From contig CM024184.1 of the NCBI GenBank assembly GCA_013433145.1, positions 744,137-808,136 of the forward strand: 64,000 nt of DNA, read 5' to 3'. Below, piece after piece: positions 52,761 to 64,000 of this stretch; the stretch's first letter is position 1, and every line of letters starts with the position of its first letter. A program made the position numbers and the translations under genes. Under the pieces are notes generated by a model, which ran no database searches, was not told the origin of the DNA, and worked only from the letters and a program-made list of their open reading frames with translations. The DNA comes from Ascaris suum (taxonomy: Eukaryota > Nematoda > Chromadorea > Rhabditida > Ascarididae).

Positions 52761-53538
52761 ACAACAGCAAGTCCTCTAATTGCGCTTCAAGAAATTGAAA
52801 TATTTGAATTGTTGTGCAATATTTGATCGTCTATAGCTAAAGGATAGTCCAACAATGCATATTATATATTCCTACCTAAAAACGGCAAAGTTCTTGAAAT
52901 ATTACATCAATTAACTTCTGACAAATAAAAACGTTTCCTCTGCCTGCATGTTTAAGAAGAATATGAGGAACTGAAAGAAAGAAAAAAGACGCAAGAAAGG
53001 CGACAAACAAAAGTACACACAATTAATGCAATACTTTAGAGAAAGCTATTAGCGCTATGACTATTGTTTCATTCGCATTAATATAAAATCTCATACAAAT
53101 CCACACTTTTCCGCCTCAAAATACAATATCGAAACGCTTCTTAAGAGCATTTTGATATGCTCAAAAATTCTTCAAATGCCGTTAGTTTCATTCGATGCAT
53201 CAATAAAACATTACAACTTTCTTCAGTTCATTTCATCATTCATCGTCCTATTTTCCAATTTTCAATTGAAAGTTATTCTTAATACCTTCTTCTCCTTTCC
53301 TGTAGTATCGGTCTCTAACACATTAAAACGATTTTTCTTTTTTTTTTTTGAAAATCCGCTTTTTTTTTTGGGAATAACGTTTATCTTCTATGAAAATTTT
53401 GCATGTAGAAATATTCCATTCAATCATTATTGATGACTTCAAATAAAATAACCAACACACGGCAATTAGTTATTAGAAATTGTACATTCACTGGTAAAAG
53501 TTTAGAAAGAAATAGGCTTACATACACACTGATAGATC

Positions 53539-53660
<122 letters not shown>

Positions 53661-54370
53661 CGTTATTTGGTTTTATGGGAGACGAATCTCTAGAAAGTGT
53701 TTTCAGAACTACGTGCTGAGCCAGCACACACGCTGAAACTAGCACTTAGAAAACCTGAATGTAGAATGCCACGGATATTTCCGCAACAAAGATTTATCGT
53801 TGGAGTAATTTGTCGATGAAAGTTTTCAGTAAAGCTTAGTGAAAAAAAAAGAATCAGAAAGAAAGATTTTTTTTTGAGTCGTACTGTTTATCAACTAATG
53901 AACGTAATATTTGAATTACTCGTATAATAAATACATCTGGAAGGTTGCTTTCAAGTTTTCTACGAAAAATAACTAAAATAATTGATATTTTAAAATAGAT
54001 TTCGAGAACCCATGTGAATGATAATAAATGATGGACATTTTATGACAGTAATGAAAAATTCATTAAAAAATAGAAAAATTATTGAGAAAAGAGTGCTGAT
54101 TTGAAAAAAATCACCTTCATTTCAATCAATAGGAAATTTTGATCAAATAAGTACCATCAACAGATTATGAATGAAAAATGTTTTGTGGTTATTTCCGCCT
54201 CATAAGGACGCAGGTGAAGAAGTGCATTTTGTGAAATTGGCACAATATGCGCTTTTTGCATTCCTCCTTCGAAGCCACTCAATTTCAATAAGTAACTCAA
54301 AAAAGGAACATCCCAAATAGTGCCTTCATACTGTGCTCGCTCTTATAGGTTTCGTGGAAAAAAAAGGTAT

Positions 54371-54595
54371 TCCTTTTTTTGGCGATCCGGTCAGTAAAAA
54401 ATAAAAATCCGATGAAGCCGTCAAATGCGGCAATTTAAGCGGCTCTAAGTCACTTCCACTATCGATGAATCAGCTAGAACGTTATCATGTTAGGCAATTC
54501 TACGGTGCAAATTGCGCCTATCAAACTTGATAACTTTAATCCAGTGACTAGGCATTTTTTTTTTGGCGATCCAGTCAGTAAAAAATAAAAATCCG
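54371..54595. repeat. Pair of about 40-bp direct repeats
   Basis: A word with GGCGATCC(G/A)GTCAGT, then AAAAAATAAAAATCCG, occurs at about 54374-54412 and 54555-54595, differing at about one base. Confidence 0.8.
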
Positions 54596-54680
54596 GTTCT
54601 AATCTCGTTAACAGAAGAGAATTGGCAGACATATAGGCAGACATACCACAAACACGCACAGACATATACAGACATTACTT
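54490..54680 (+). repeat. CAGACA-tailed dispersed repeat, diverged copy
   Basis: A tail (ggcagacatataggcagacatacc, cacagacatatacagac type) spans about 54626-54676. Its upstream core (GGTGCAAATTGCGCC...) is only weakly similar to the other copies and is interrupted by one unit of the duplicated 40-base word at 54555-54595. Confidence 0.3.
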
Positions 54681-54871
54681 CGAAGCGCATAAAAATATTT
54701 GTTAATTTTACATAACTTAGCATGTTTCCTTGAAATAGGTGATTACCTTGGTCTTTTGATATCGAAAGCGTTTGGCGCTTAATCTACACTATAATCACGA
54801 GATTACTTCCAATGGACTTTAAGAAACGAACAGGACGTGAAAACTTGTTTCTCCTCTTTTTTCTTTCCTCT

Positions 54872-54891
54872 CCCCCCCCCCCCCCCCCCCC
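54872..54891. repeat. Mono-C tract
   Basis: About 20 consecutive C at the end of a pyrimidine-rich stretch. Confidence 0.95.
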
Positions 54892-55763
54892 ACCTTCCTC
54901 CTGGCGGAGATGGAAGGTGAGCTCCCCCTTTACCTTAATCAACTCTCAAGAGACTCGAGATGAGCTCCATTTTTTCCTTTTCTTACCGTTTATGAGATTA
55001 CAGGTTAGCTCTTTTTTCCCTTCTCCCATCCCTCATGAGGTAAGATGTAAGAAAGAGGCTCAAGAGGCTCTATACTAGAATATTCATCTCCAGGAGATTT
55101 TGTAGGCGGATAGCTGCACTTTGCAAAAGTGCGAAATGTAAATTCAATTTTCACGAGTAAAATATTCGCTGAGAATTGCTAAACACGAGAGATGCGACAA
55201 ACACACCCATAGAGAGCGATCGCGCAAATAAACTTTCCAAACGCGATTTATAATATGCATAATTTTTGTGCATTTCCATTCATAATCCGATGTCAATGCA
55301 ATTGTTGTTGATGCTTCAGAATTTTTCCATTCTATGAATTGTTGCATCAGAATTATCCTTCAATTAAGTTCCTGCTTCAGAAATTCGCACATTCGTACTA
55401 ACTCAAAGATATGTCAGAGATTGCCTATACTCATTTATATGCTTGAAAATAGATTCCTCCCTTAGTGCTTCGATTTTTGGTCATAATAAACAATTGTTAG
55501 TGAGAAAGTTAGGCCGAAAGGACAATGCATAAATTAATGAAAAGCATAAATCACTATCAGGTTGATTTCTATTACGAACAATCAGCTAGTAAGTTTAGAA
55601 GTGGAGAAATACAGGAATTATTATGGCCATTTACATTTGCGTAGAGATTATATCAATAAGAAATGGACAATTGCTGAAATAAATTACAAATAATAGCTCA
55701 CCAATGATATTGCCTTTTTAAGCGATCAATTAATAGACCACTTTCTCACAGTCGCTAATTTAA

Positions 55764-55765
<2 letters not shown>

Positions 55766-55849
<84 letters not shown>
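55766..55849. repeat. (TA)n array
   Basis: A perfect TA run of about 84 bp. Confidence 0.95.
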
Positions 55850-55852
<3 letters not shown>

Positions 55853-56536
55853 ATAATATCCATATCCATCTTTAATATCTTCATCTCCATATTCTTTTCC
55901 CACGCCCCCGTCATCACCTCCCTCGTCGATGCCCCATAGCGAAAACAAAATATTCAGTGAACATATTTGGGGTGTGCTAATTTTCGGCTAACTTTGCGGC
56001 AAGCCATCTTTTTTTTCCGTTCGTCCACCTGGAAGAGATTGTGTATCAGAGAGATGTGGTGATTCGAATCCATAAACTTTATCACTGCTAAGTTTTGAAG
56101 TGAAACTTCTCGATGTTTCACGATGTTTCCATACTTTCGAATGACTGTAGGGGACTTTTTATGCATTTAACGAGAATCGACAATGCAATGTTTGTATCTA
56201 CGAAAATTCTATTCGAAGATTTACTTTGCGTTTCCTCAACATTTTTCTATGCGTCACAACTACGATAGTTCGAAAACGATGATACACAAAGGAGAACGAT
56301 GAGAATTTCACTCGACAGGAATAAGACTTCATTCATTCATTCATTCAAAAAATTCTAAGAAGGGATGGAAAAGAGGCAAGCAAATCTCATAAAAGATAAC
56401 CGAGAAAACTTTTGCGGCGATGAAAAATCGCAAATTATCAACGTTTTTCAAAGAAACTTTTTGAATTTGCCTAGAATTTCTAAACGCTAAAAATTTTTTG
56501 AATCCATAGTTACATATGCAGTTGACAGGGATAAAC

Positions 56537-56577
56537 TTCTTCTTCTCTCTCTCTCTCTTCTCTCTCCCTCTCTTCTC
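56537..56577. repeat. (CT)n tract
   Basis: An imperfect CT dinucleotide run. Confidence 0.85.
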
Positions 56578-57784
56578 AGCTTTCTCTCGTTACACTAGAT
56601 ACGCATGCATTAAGAATAAGATGTCACAACTTGCACTGATTGGTTCAAAGAAAAATCAGCTCTATGCTCATCTTCTAGAATCTTCTTGAATTCTTAACGC
56701 CTATAACGGACATTTAGTATGAAAGAGTTTTAACTGCAAATGAAATGAAACGAAAAACAATGATGCATATAAAGAATATCGACGAAATTAAATTATTGAT
56801 TTACATTTATTTCACTCATCACCTTTGAAGTTTAATCGTTGTTAACAAATTTGCCGACCATCGAAAGGAATATAAAAGTTATGATGTTGAATATCAATTT
56901 AAATATGATTTGAAATTTTGAATTCAATCACTAGATTAGATTAATAAATGAAACAATACGAACTAATAGAAAATTAGTACAAAATTGTAATTAAATTCTC
57001 ACAAAATATAAGGATATGAAAATCTCATATTCAGCTTCTTTTATGATTAGTTAAACAGCATATCACATATCCACTACTAGTGATTTCACTCATGGGAATA
57101 TTTTCTTCAACTTGAAATACGAAAGAATTTGAAAAAAAAAATAATATCACCTATGCTGTAAATTATAATTGCGAATGCGATTATATAATACGATTTAAAG
57201 CGATCAATAAAGAAACCTGCTACCTGCTTTTCTGCACTCAACAAGACTTAGAGAAATACAGCAATGATTTAAACAAAAATAGCGGCTTCAATCTGTTATC
57301 AAATATCGCATAGCATCATGGCGCAATACATCAAATGGATTATCTCGTTGTTTAGTAAACAAATCTACACTATTCTATACTAGATGACATTCATTTGATA
57401 TTTTATTCTTTAGCGACTCTAATAGAATCCTAAAATACTATATGAATTGAAACTCGATTTTATTCGACAAGAAAACGAAAATCATAAAATGTTCAAAAAT
57501 CTTTCTTTTATTTCAGCTATATCTACGCCAGTCTCTATTAAATAAAAATTCCACGAAATTTATAGCATACGAAGAATTAATAAAAGCTGTCAAGTAAAAA
57601 TTACATAATATATGAATAAATCGTCTTATTAAAAGAAGCCCCCTCAAAATTTAAAAAATTGTTGCATGATTTTAGAGCGATGAATATTTCTATACAAGAA
57701 GAAGACTAGAGCATAAAATTGCGAGCAACCGATGGATAAATCTTGTTAGCACTACGTTCCATGTTCATCAATTTTCAGCGTTAG

Positions 57785-57792
57785 TGACGTCA
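57785..57792. promoter_or_regulatory. Perfect CRE palindrome TGACGTCA
   Basis: This is the fifth exact CRE, in the gene-poor right part of the window. No gene is recognised near it. Confidence 0.3.
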
Positions 57793-58570
57793 TTTTATGC
57801 AGTCAAATTGTGCACTTCTTTTCTCATGAATAACTGTGCATTTTTTTTTTCATTCATGAAATAACTCTTACTTCGATATGAATTTCAACAAATACGGCAA
57901 ATAAAGCAATAGAGCTTTATAGCAAAGGAAATTAATTCAATCAGTGCTCTCATCTCAAATTATTGCAAATCTTTTGCAAATCGTTACACTTCAAATCATG
58001 GCAAAATGCAGAAATGCAAATTTTTGCTTAAACATTGAAATGAATCCAGGAATGCAAATTTTTGTGCCAAAAAAATGATGCATAAATATTCCATTAAAAA
58101 AAAGTTAACAACATTTCTTAAACCCATGCTGAATTCAGACCGATATAGTATCCTCAAAATGGAAACTAGATATTTCAGCTGATAGTTCTATGACCTTAAT
58201 CGATGTTCTTAGACGCTGATCGAGAGTTGAATAAAAGAGCCACTGAGTCTCTTTCTCTGGCAAACACAAATTATTCATGTTGTATTCACGAAAATCTCGT
58301 AACAAGTCAGAAGTTCGACAAACGGTAACAACAATAATTATAGCGCAAATAAATCACAAAATCACAAAATGAAGAAAAGTAGTGCCACTATGAAGGCGAA
58401 AAGAACAATTGTTTGTTTTTTTTTTTTTTTGTTTGAATAGATATTAGTGAAAAATATTTAATGTGTTGAATTAAGAAAACTTCTCAAAACAATCAAAAAA
58501 AAAATTCAATTTTCTAACTCGAGCTTCACTTACTTCACGTCAAACTCTATTTGTAATACATACCTATAGC

Positions 58571-58691
58571 ACATGTCAAAATGTTCGAATGCATCAAGGT
58601 TAGCATTTTTGAAGATTACATGCATTCATACATGTCAAAAAAATGTTCGAAATTCTCGTAAAACTATAGTGAAAACGCATCAAGATTAGGA
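58571..58691. repeat. Imperfect duplication
   Basis: ACATGTCAAAATGTTCGAA...GCATCAAGGTTAG (58571-58602) recurs as ACATGTCAAAAAAATGTTCGAA...GCATCAAGATTAGG (58630-58690) with about 25 extra bases inserted. Confidence 0.7.
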
Positions 58692-61600
58692 CATCTCTAT
58701 GCACATATATCCCTCGCGCTTTTTTAGTAATCGATATATACTATAACAATCGCCAACGCAGCACTGTAAGTTTATGGGAATAGATCAAGAATCGATCGAA
58801 AGAATATTGATCGAATATATAAATTGATCTCTTCGATAGGTTATATTGAATTATATTGAACTGAAATTTTATTTATTTTGTTCTATTTTTTATTTTTCGA
58901 TTATTACGAAAGACTATTGCATCAATGCTTTAATCATCAATAACTGCGTTGATGAACGATTATTGTAATGTAAAATGGCAATTATTTATGCGCCCCTTAA
59001 ATCGATTTAATCATCCATTTCATTTCTCGTGGAAGTTTTATTTGGTTAAATAGATTTGAAAAACTTTTTCGGTTTTATTTTCGGAAAATTGCGATCGATA
59101 AATTCAATGATCGATAGAGTAAGCGAAAAAAAAAAAGGAAAAATACATCAGAGAATTTGGCACGATGTGTTTTTTTGTAATTCACTTCGGTGCTGTGATG
59201 CGTGAATCTTCCATCCTCTTGATTAAAATTTCATCGCAAATGAAGCATGCCAAACAAAAAAAAAAAAGAAAACAGAGGAAAATGCGCTTTTGCAATTTTT
59301 TGCTCACTCAATCGATCAATTAGTTTTATGAATTACTTACAAATAATGAAAATCCATCCGAATAAAACCTCCAAGCTTTAAGTAGTTCGGTCACTCATGC
59401 AAATCTTCTGCAAATGACCGGTCATTTTTTTGACCAGAAGTGCGGCAAAAAAAAAAGAAACCTAAAAACTACAAAAGCAATAATTTTTACGTATTTTTAT
59501 TGGCGGCAACTCGTTTATAGTTGATGAATGAATATAAATCGACAATGTGGATGATAAATATATATCACATCTAGTAAATTTCAAACTGGTCACCAAATTG
59601 AAATCCGCTATAAACAGAGACTGAAGAAAATAATATTTCATAAGGTAAGAGCTTGTTTCACTTAATCAGTAGTGTGTTATATAGAGTGTTAGTGTGAATG
59701 TTATGTAGTTATATCAACTTTCAAATCACATTTTAATAGCCGATTTATTCGTCATCCTAGAGCATCTTCCTTGTCTTAGAATCGAAATTTAATCCCATCT
59801 TTCATAAGCTCCTATACAGTCGGATTGTTGAGCGTTCAGATATGCACACTTTATATCTATTTTTTCTCAGGTATAATCATGCATAAATATGATGCCGCTG
59901 ATATAATATAATTTGAGAAGAGAAACTTACAACGAAGTATCAAAAATTAATGATATTGGAAATGTGTTTCCCCAAAAATCTCCCTTGCATTTCAGCAATT
60001 CTTGCTATTGTTTCAACGAAAGTTAATTCTATTGTGGACGTGATAACAGCATCTCATAGAGCCCTCATTCGATATTATTAAATGTGAGTCGACAATAGAA
60101 CCCGTCTAAGAAATTCGTTTTCCGTTTTACTAATCACAATTAAGTCGGTTGATCGGACATTATTTATAAAACATTGAGATGCTTCTCGCGATTCGAAGAA
60201 TCACGATTAATAATACAAATAAATTTAAAGCCGACTTTAAAGTTTTCAAATCGATGCATTTGGTCTAATAAATCTCGTCGCAAGTCAAATTACTGGGTCA
60301 TTTGCATACATACATTCTATAAGAAACTATGTAAAAAGACTCCGAGTAAGTTCCACGAATATTTAAGCGATGAAATATCATCCAGTAGGATAATGTCATT
60401 TTTGAAAATGCAAATTTTCGACAATATAAAATTTTTGGGCGGAAATAGATCATCTAAGCTTCAAGAAAGATGAATTTAGAAAAAATGAAAAAGAAAATTC
60501 ATTAGCGCTTAGGTGTGCAAAACGCCCAACTGGAAAATAATTTAACTACAGACTGGAGGTTTTCACTTCCACAATATATCTAACCTTTTTTTAAAAAAAA
60601 CAGCCCATCCAGATGCTATGCAAAATTATTCAACGCTGATGATATTTACCAAAATAATGTGCTCTATACCATGAATTACGCATCATAGCTTAGCGAATGG
60701 TATACTGGATCTCCGTCTGTGAGTGGCGATGTAACGGACCCGAATTAAAGAAACAGACACATCCGCAATTAATAACTGCCTATGATACATAGATCGACTA
60801 TCTATATATATGACAACAACTCTCTAAGGCGCATGATAATATTGCAATAGGTTGATGCACAATCATCGGTTAAGCTCAATATGCGTCAGACCACTACCAC
60901 TTCTAAATTGAAAGCAATAAATATGAATAATTGGTTTTACAAGCCATATAATAATGTTCTATTTAACTAGCCAATTTATTAAGTTCTAATAATAACTTCA
61001 TCAACAAAAAATATCAACCTAATAAGACAAAACGACCGACACTACCTGTGGCTTCTAACAACATAGCAGCAACATTTCACACTTACTCCTCACAAATCTC
61101 TTAACGCGTCAATATATGATTTCATTATGCGTTCATAAAAAAGTGCACCCATGGTAACAGCGTCATTTATACATAGAGATAGAAGTTAATAATCATTTAA
61201 TGCAATTTTATACTTATAAAATTCTTCAACAATAGTAAATAGTTATTTAATCCATGCGTTTGAATGTTGTAAAGTATTGTTTCGTAAAAAGAAAACAAAA
61301 AAAAATAATTTAACCTATTATAGTCAAAAATAACACAAAAAATATTAAATCATAAATAATAATAACAAAATAAGAATACTTTAAATGCTTGAAAACAGTA
61401 AAAGTTTCCATTAACCTTTAGAGAGGAATAATGAATCAAAGATTAAGCCTTATATTATATCGGAATTTCTTATTTTCCTCAACTATTTGGAGATTCCCAA
61501 TTCAATTACTCTCACCGAAATGCGACCTTCAAAAGATTTTTTAATCACTTAAAAAAAAAAAAAAAGATTGCTGTCTCATTAGAGATATCTCATAAGCAGA

Positions 61601-63131
61601 GAAAAAAATTATTAGAGTAATATAGAATGGTTTTCAATTATTGCAAGAAAATGAAAGCGAAACCTATCGGATGCAAATTATCTATTAAGCAATATCCTAT
61701 ACCTCCGTATCTTTTTTTAAAATACAATGTTAAATATGAGATTCTCTTGCAAAATGTCAAACTCAGCATTTGTGAATTCTACTTCCAGAGACGATAGGAG
61801 GGAGGGAGTGGGGCGAGACAGGAAAAGGGGAAGGGGGGAGCAGGAAAATATGAAAGATTTGGTGGCTGGATAAAACGATTTCTCAAAAAAAAAGATGAGG
61901 CATCACATATTTTGTGCACATCGATATGTAGAGCTTAACAACTCCTCAACTAGCTTATATCCTATAGACTACAACTGTTATTGTTGAATACTAATGGCAC
62001 TTTGGAAATTGTTGAAATACTAATGTATTCCTTAAAATCCATTAATAAAAGAACCTATGCAATTTCTTCCACAATCATTTTTAATTCCATAGAAAATTAT
62101 TACGAAGAAAAATTTCATATTTGTCTATCTCTATTCATTTTTTTTTCTCTCAATATAAAACTCACAAATATCGATGATCGTCAAATAATATTTTCTAAGA
62201 AAAAAAAAATTCCAATAGCAATGAAAAGTATTCCACTAGTAGAATACTGTTTAAAATAAGCATTTCTTTAAACAAAAAAAAAAAAGAGCTACTATCGAAA
62301 AGTGATTAATGAAATAGTAAGAAAAATGAATTAATAAAACCCAGGGTCATTGCTAGCATAGATCCAATACAAATAGCCAATACCTTTCATAAATCCGCAC
62401 ATATACAATTTTTTTGCATAGCGGCAATATCGATGTTAAAAATAGAATACGTTTATAGAATGTAATGAAAGCTGAAAAAGGAATCTTGTGCAGTTCATTG
62501 ATTAGTTGACTGATAAAACTGATAAATATGCAACGATGATGAAAAAAATTCGGCCATTTCCTAAGGATCGATACTGCCTCATAAATGTATTGATTGATTT
62601 CAATAACATATTTAATTTAACTATGAGTGGGATCAAATACAAATCTACCTGTTGTAAAGGAAATGTATCAGGTGATGCTTGGAATTAATAAATGATAAAA
62701 TGATACATTTTCATGTTGGATATCGATTAATGAGGTATTTTCTCGCCTTCTGGACCTATTTTGTGAAATTTTCTTTCTCTAGGAAAGGAAGAAAAGAGCA
62801 GGAAGAGCATAAAATGTGCAGTGAAAAAAAAAAAACGCCATCGCTGTTTTCTGCACAATTCTTCGATGGTTGGTTTCGTGTGTCGTCTCGCGAAATACTC
62901 ACAAAAATGAGAGCGAATTTGCGCGAATAATTCTTCGTTTTTAATTCTCTCAAGTGAAAGAGATGTAGAGGAACGTAAATGCAAAAAAAAAAAAAAAATG
63001 GAAAAAGCCGTGAAGTCAAAATTCTCAAAGAAAAAGTTACCGAGTCAAAAGAAACTGCTGAAAAATCCATAAGCAAGCACTCAGTAAGGTTGCAGATTGT
63101 TCAAATGCGCAAGGTGGTTAGAGGTGCATAC

Positions 63132-63145
63132 GGGGGGGGGGGGGG
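63132..63145. repeat. Mono-G tract
   Basis: About 14 consecutive G within a purine-rich block (63110-63280). Confidence 0.95.
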
Positions 63146-64000
63146 AAAGAATGGGATTAGGGGCGAGCCAAGACTGAAGATGGTTGGGAGGGAAGAGGGC
63201 AAAGCCGTAGAGGTTTGGAGGGGAGGTAAATCGGCAAAGTGGTATGGGGGAAGGAGAAGGAGAGAGCAGAGAAATACATGTTGGGTCGCCTCTTCACTTC
63301 GAGTTTCAAGCATTTTCATGACCCGTTTGAGTATAGATTGATCATAAACAGTTCAAATTAAATTGAAGAGCTATTTGTTATTGCTCTTTTTTTTTCAAAA
63401 GGATCTCGATTTTTTCCACTCAATCAACGTTCTTCATCTCATTTCCGACTGCTTCTTTGGAATTAGTGAAGCTAAATTGTTTACCTCCTGGTAAATTTAC
63501 ATAGAAAATCTAGTTTTTTGTATCGATTTTCAAAAGGCACTTTAATAACGATAAAATCGGAAGCAATAACAAAAATGGAATTAAATCAAGGCTTTAAGGA
63601 AACAGCAAAGAATGAGCGAAGCAATAGAGTGAGTCGCTGCCGTTTCGTTGTTTCGATATTACGTTAGAAATGAAAGAGAAAACAAAACTGAATAGGAGAA
63701 TTGAGAGTTGGCCAATAAACATGTTGAGGATGGCTAGTGAAGAGGTATATTAGGCCGGATCAATGAAAGCGATAAGTCAGTATGCTCGAAATTTGATGCA
63801 CCAACACAAATCGAGAGTTGCAGCGCTATGTAATTGGCGCCGTCGAGTAACGACTAGTCATCACGCGCATACACAACACTTATTTGCTATTTTTTTAATG
63901 TGAAGTATGTCCGGTACTACTTATAAAATTTACTAGCGATCCGAGGGATTTTCTCAGAGAATCATATGCAAATCTCCAAAAGAATTAAATTGTAAGAAAA

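Noticed and set aside
60174..60473. 99-codon plus-strand frame
   Set aside because: No recognisable domain, no composition shift from surroundings and no splice or start context. Weak.
62979..63341. 120-codon plus-strand frame and its Pro/Leu-rich complement
   Set aside because: Both follow from an A-run and a GA-rich/mono-G block.

Overview
The window looks like AT-rich metazoan nuclear DNA (roughly 70 % A+T by eye). It has very low gene density, long non-coding stretches, many long (TA)n arrays and an unusual number of mono-G/mono-C tracts. A bacterial, viral or plasmid source can be excluded: there are no gene clusters, and the three convincing coding blocks end at splice donors. An invertebrate is most likely. 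Abundant mono-G/C tracts in AT-rich DNA are a known feature of nematode genomes, so a nematode is my first guess, but no spliced-leader gene, rRNA or unambiguous nematode protein is present to prove it.

The main content is one gene on the minus strand whose 5' part spans about 25 kb. Three separate exons, each starting with its own ATG right after an in-frame stop, encode hydrophilic, Ser-rich leaders: leader A (34754-35963, 403 codons), leader B (27941-28190, 83 codons) and leader C (10493-11462, 323 codons). All three end in the same codon phase, one base (G) into a codon. That is what alternative first exons need in order to join one shared downstream exon. The shared exon was not found here and should lie to the left of position 1. 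All three leaders are rich in basophilic-kinase sites (RRxS type). Two share an R-x-S-W-L-S motif, and leader A ends in FEEDNG, close to the F-D-V-D/E-N-G boundary before UCR1 in long PDE4/dunce cAMP phosphodiesterases. I therefore suggest, as inference only, a PDE4/dunce-type gene. Five perfect TGACGTCA (CRE) sites in the window, about ten times my rough expectation, would suit a cAMP-feedback gene.

Layout: 1-10.5 kb is intron downstream of leader C with repeats only. 10.5-12.3 kb is leader C plus a GC-richer 5' flank. 12.3-27.9 kb is intron with (GA)n, (TA)n, a possible decayed UPF3/SMG-4-like pseudogene (16.2-16.6 kb), a strong hairpin (17.2 kb), a GC-rich island (19.6 kb) and a mobile-element-like fragment (22.5 kb). 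27.9-28.2 kb is leader B, which uses a GC-type splice donor. 28.2-34.7 kb is intron with a possible TATA promoter at 29.6 kb and two CREs. 34.7-36.4 kb is leader A and its flank. From 36.4 kb on there is no confident gene, only a small coding-like locus at 42.87-43.45 kb with secretory-signal ORFs on both strands. The rest is intergenic or farther-upstream intron full of simple repeats and a dispersed repeat with a CAGACA-type tail.

All splice sites and identities were judged by eye, without alignment or transcript data.
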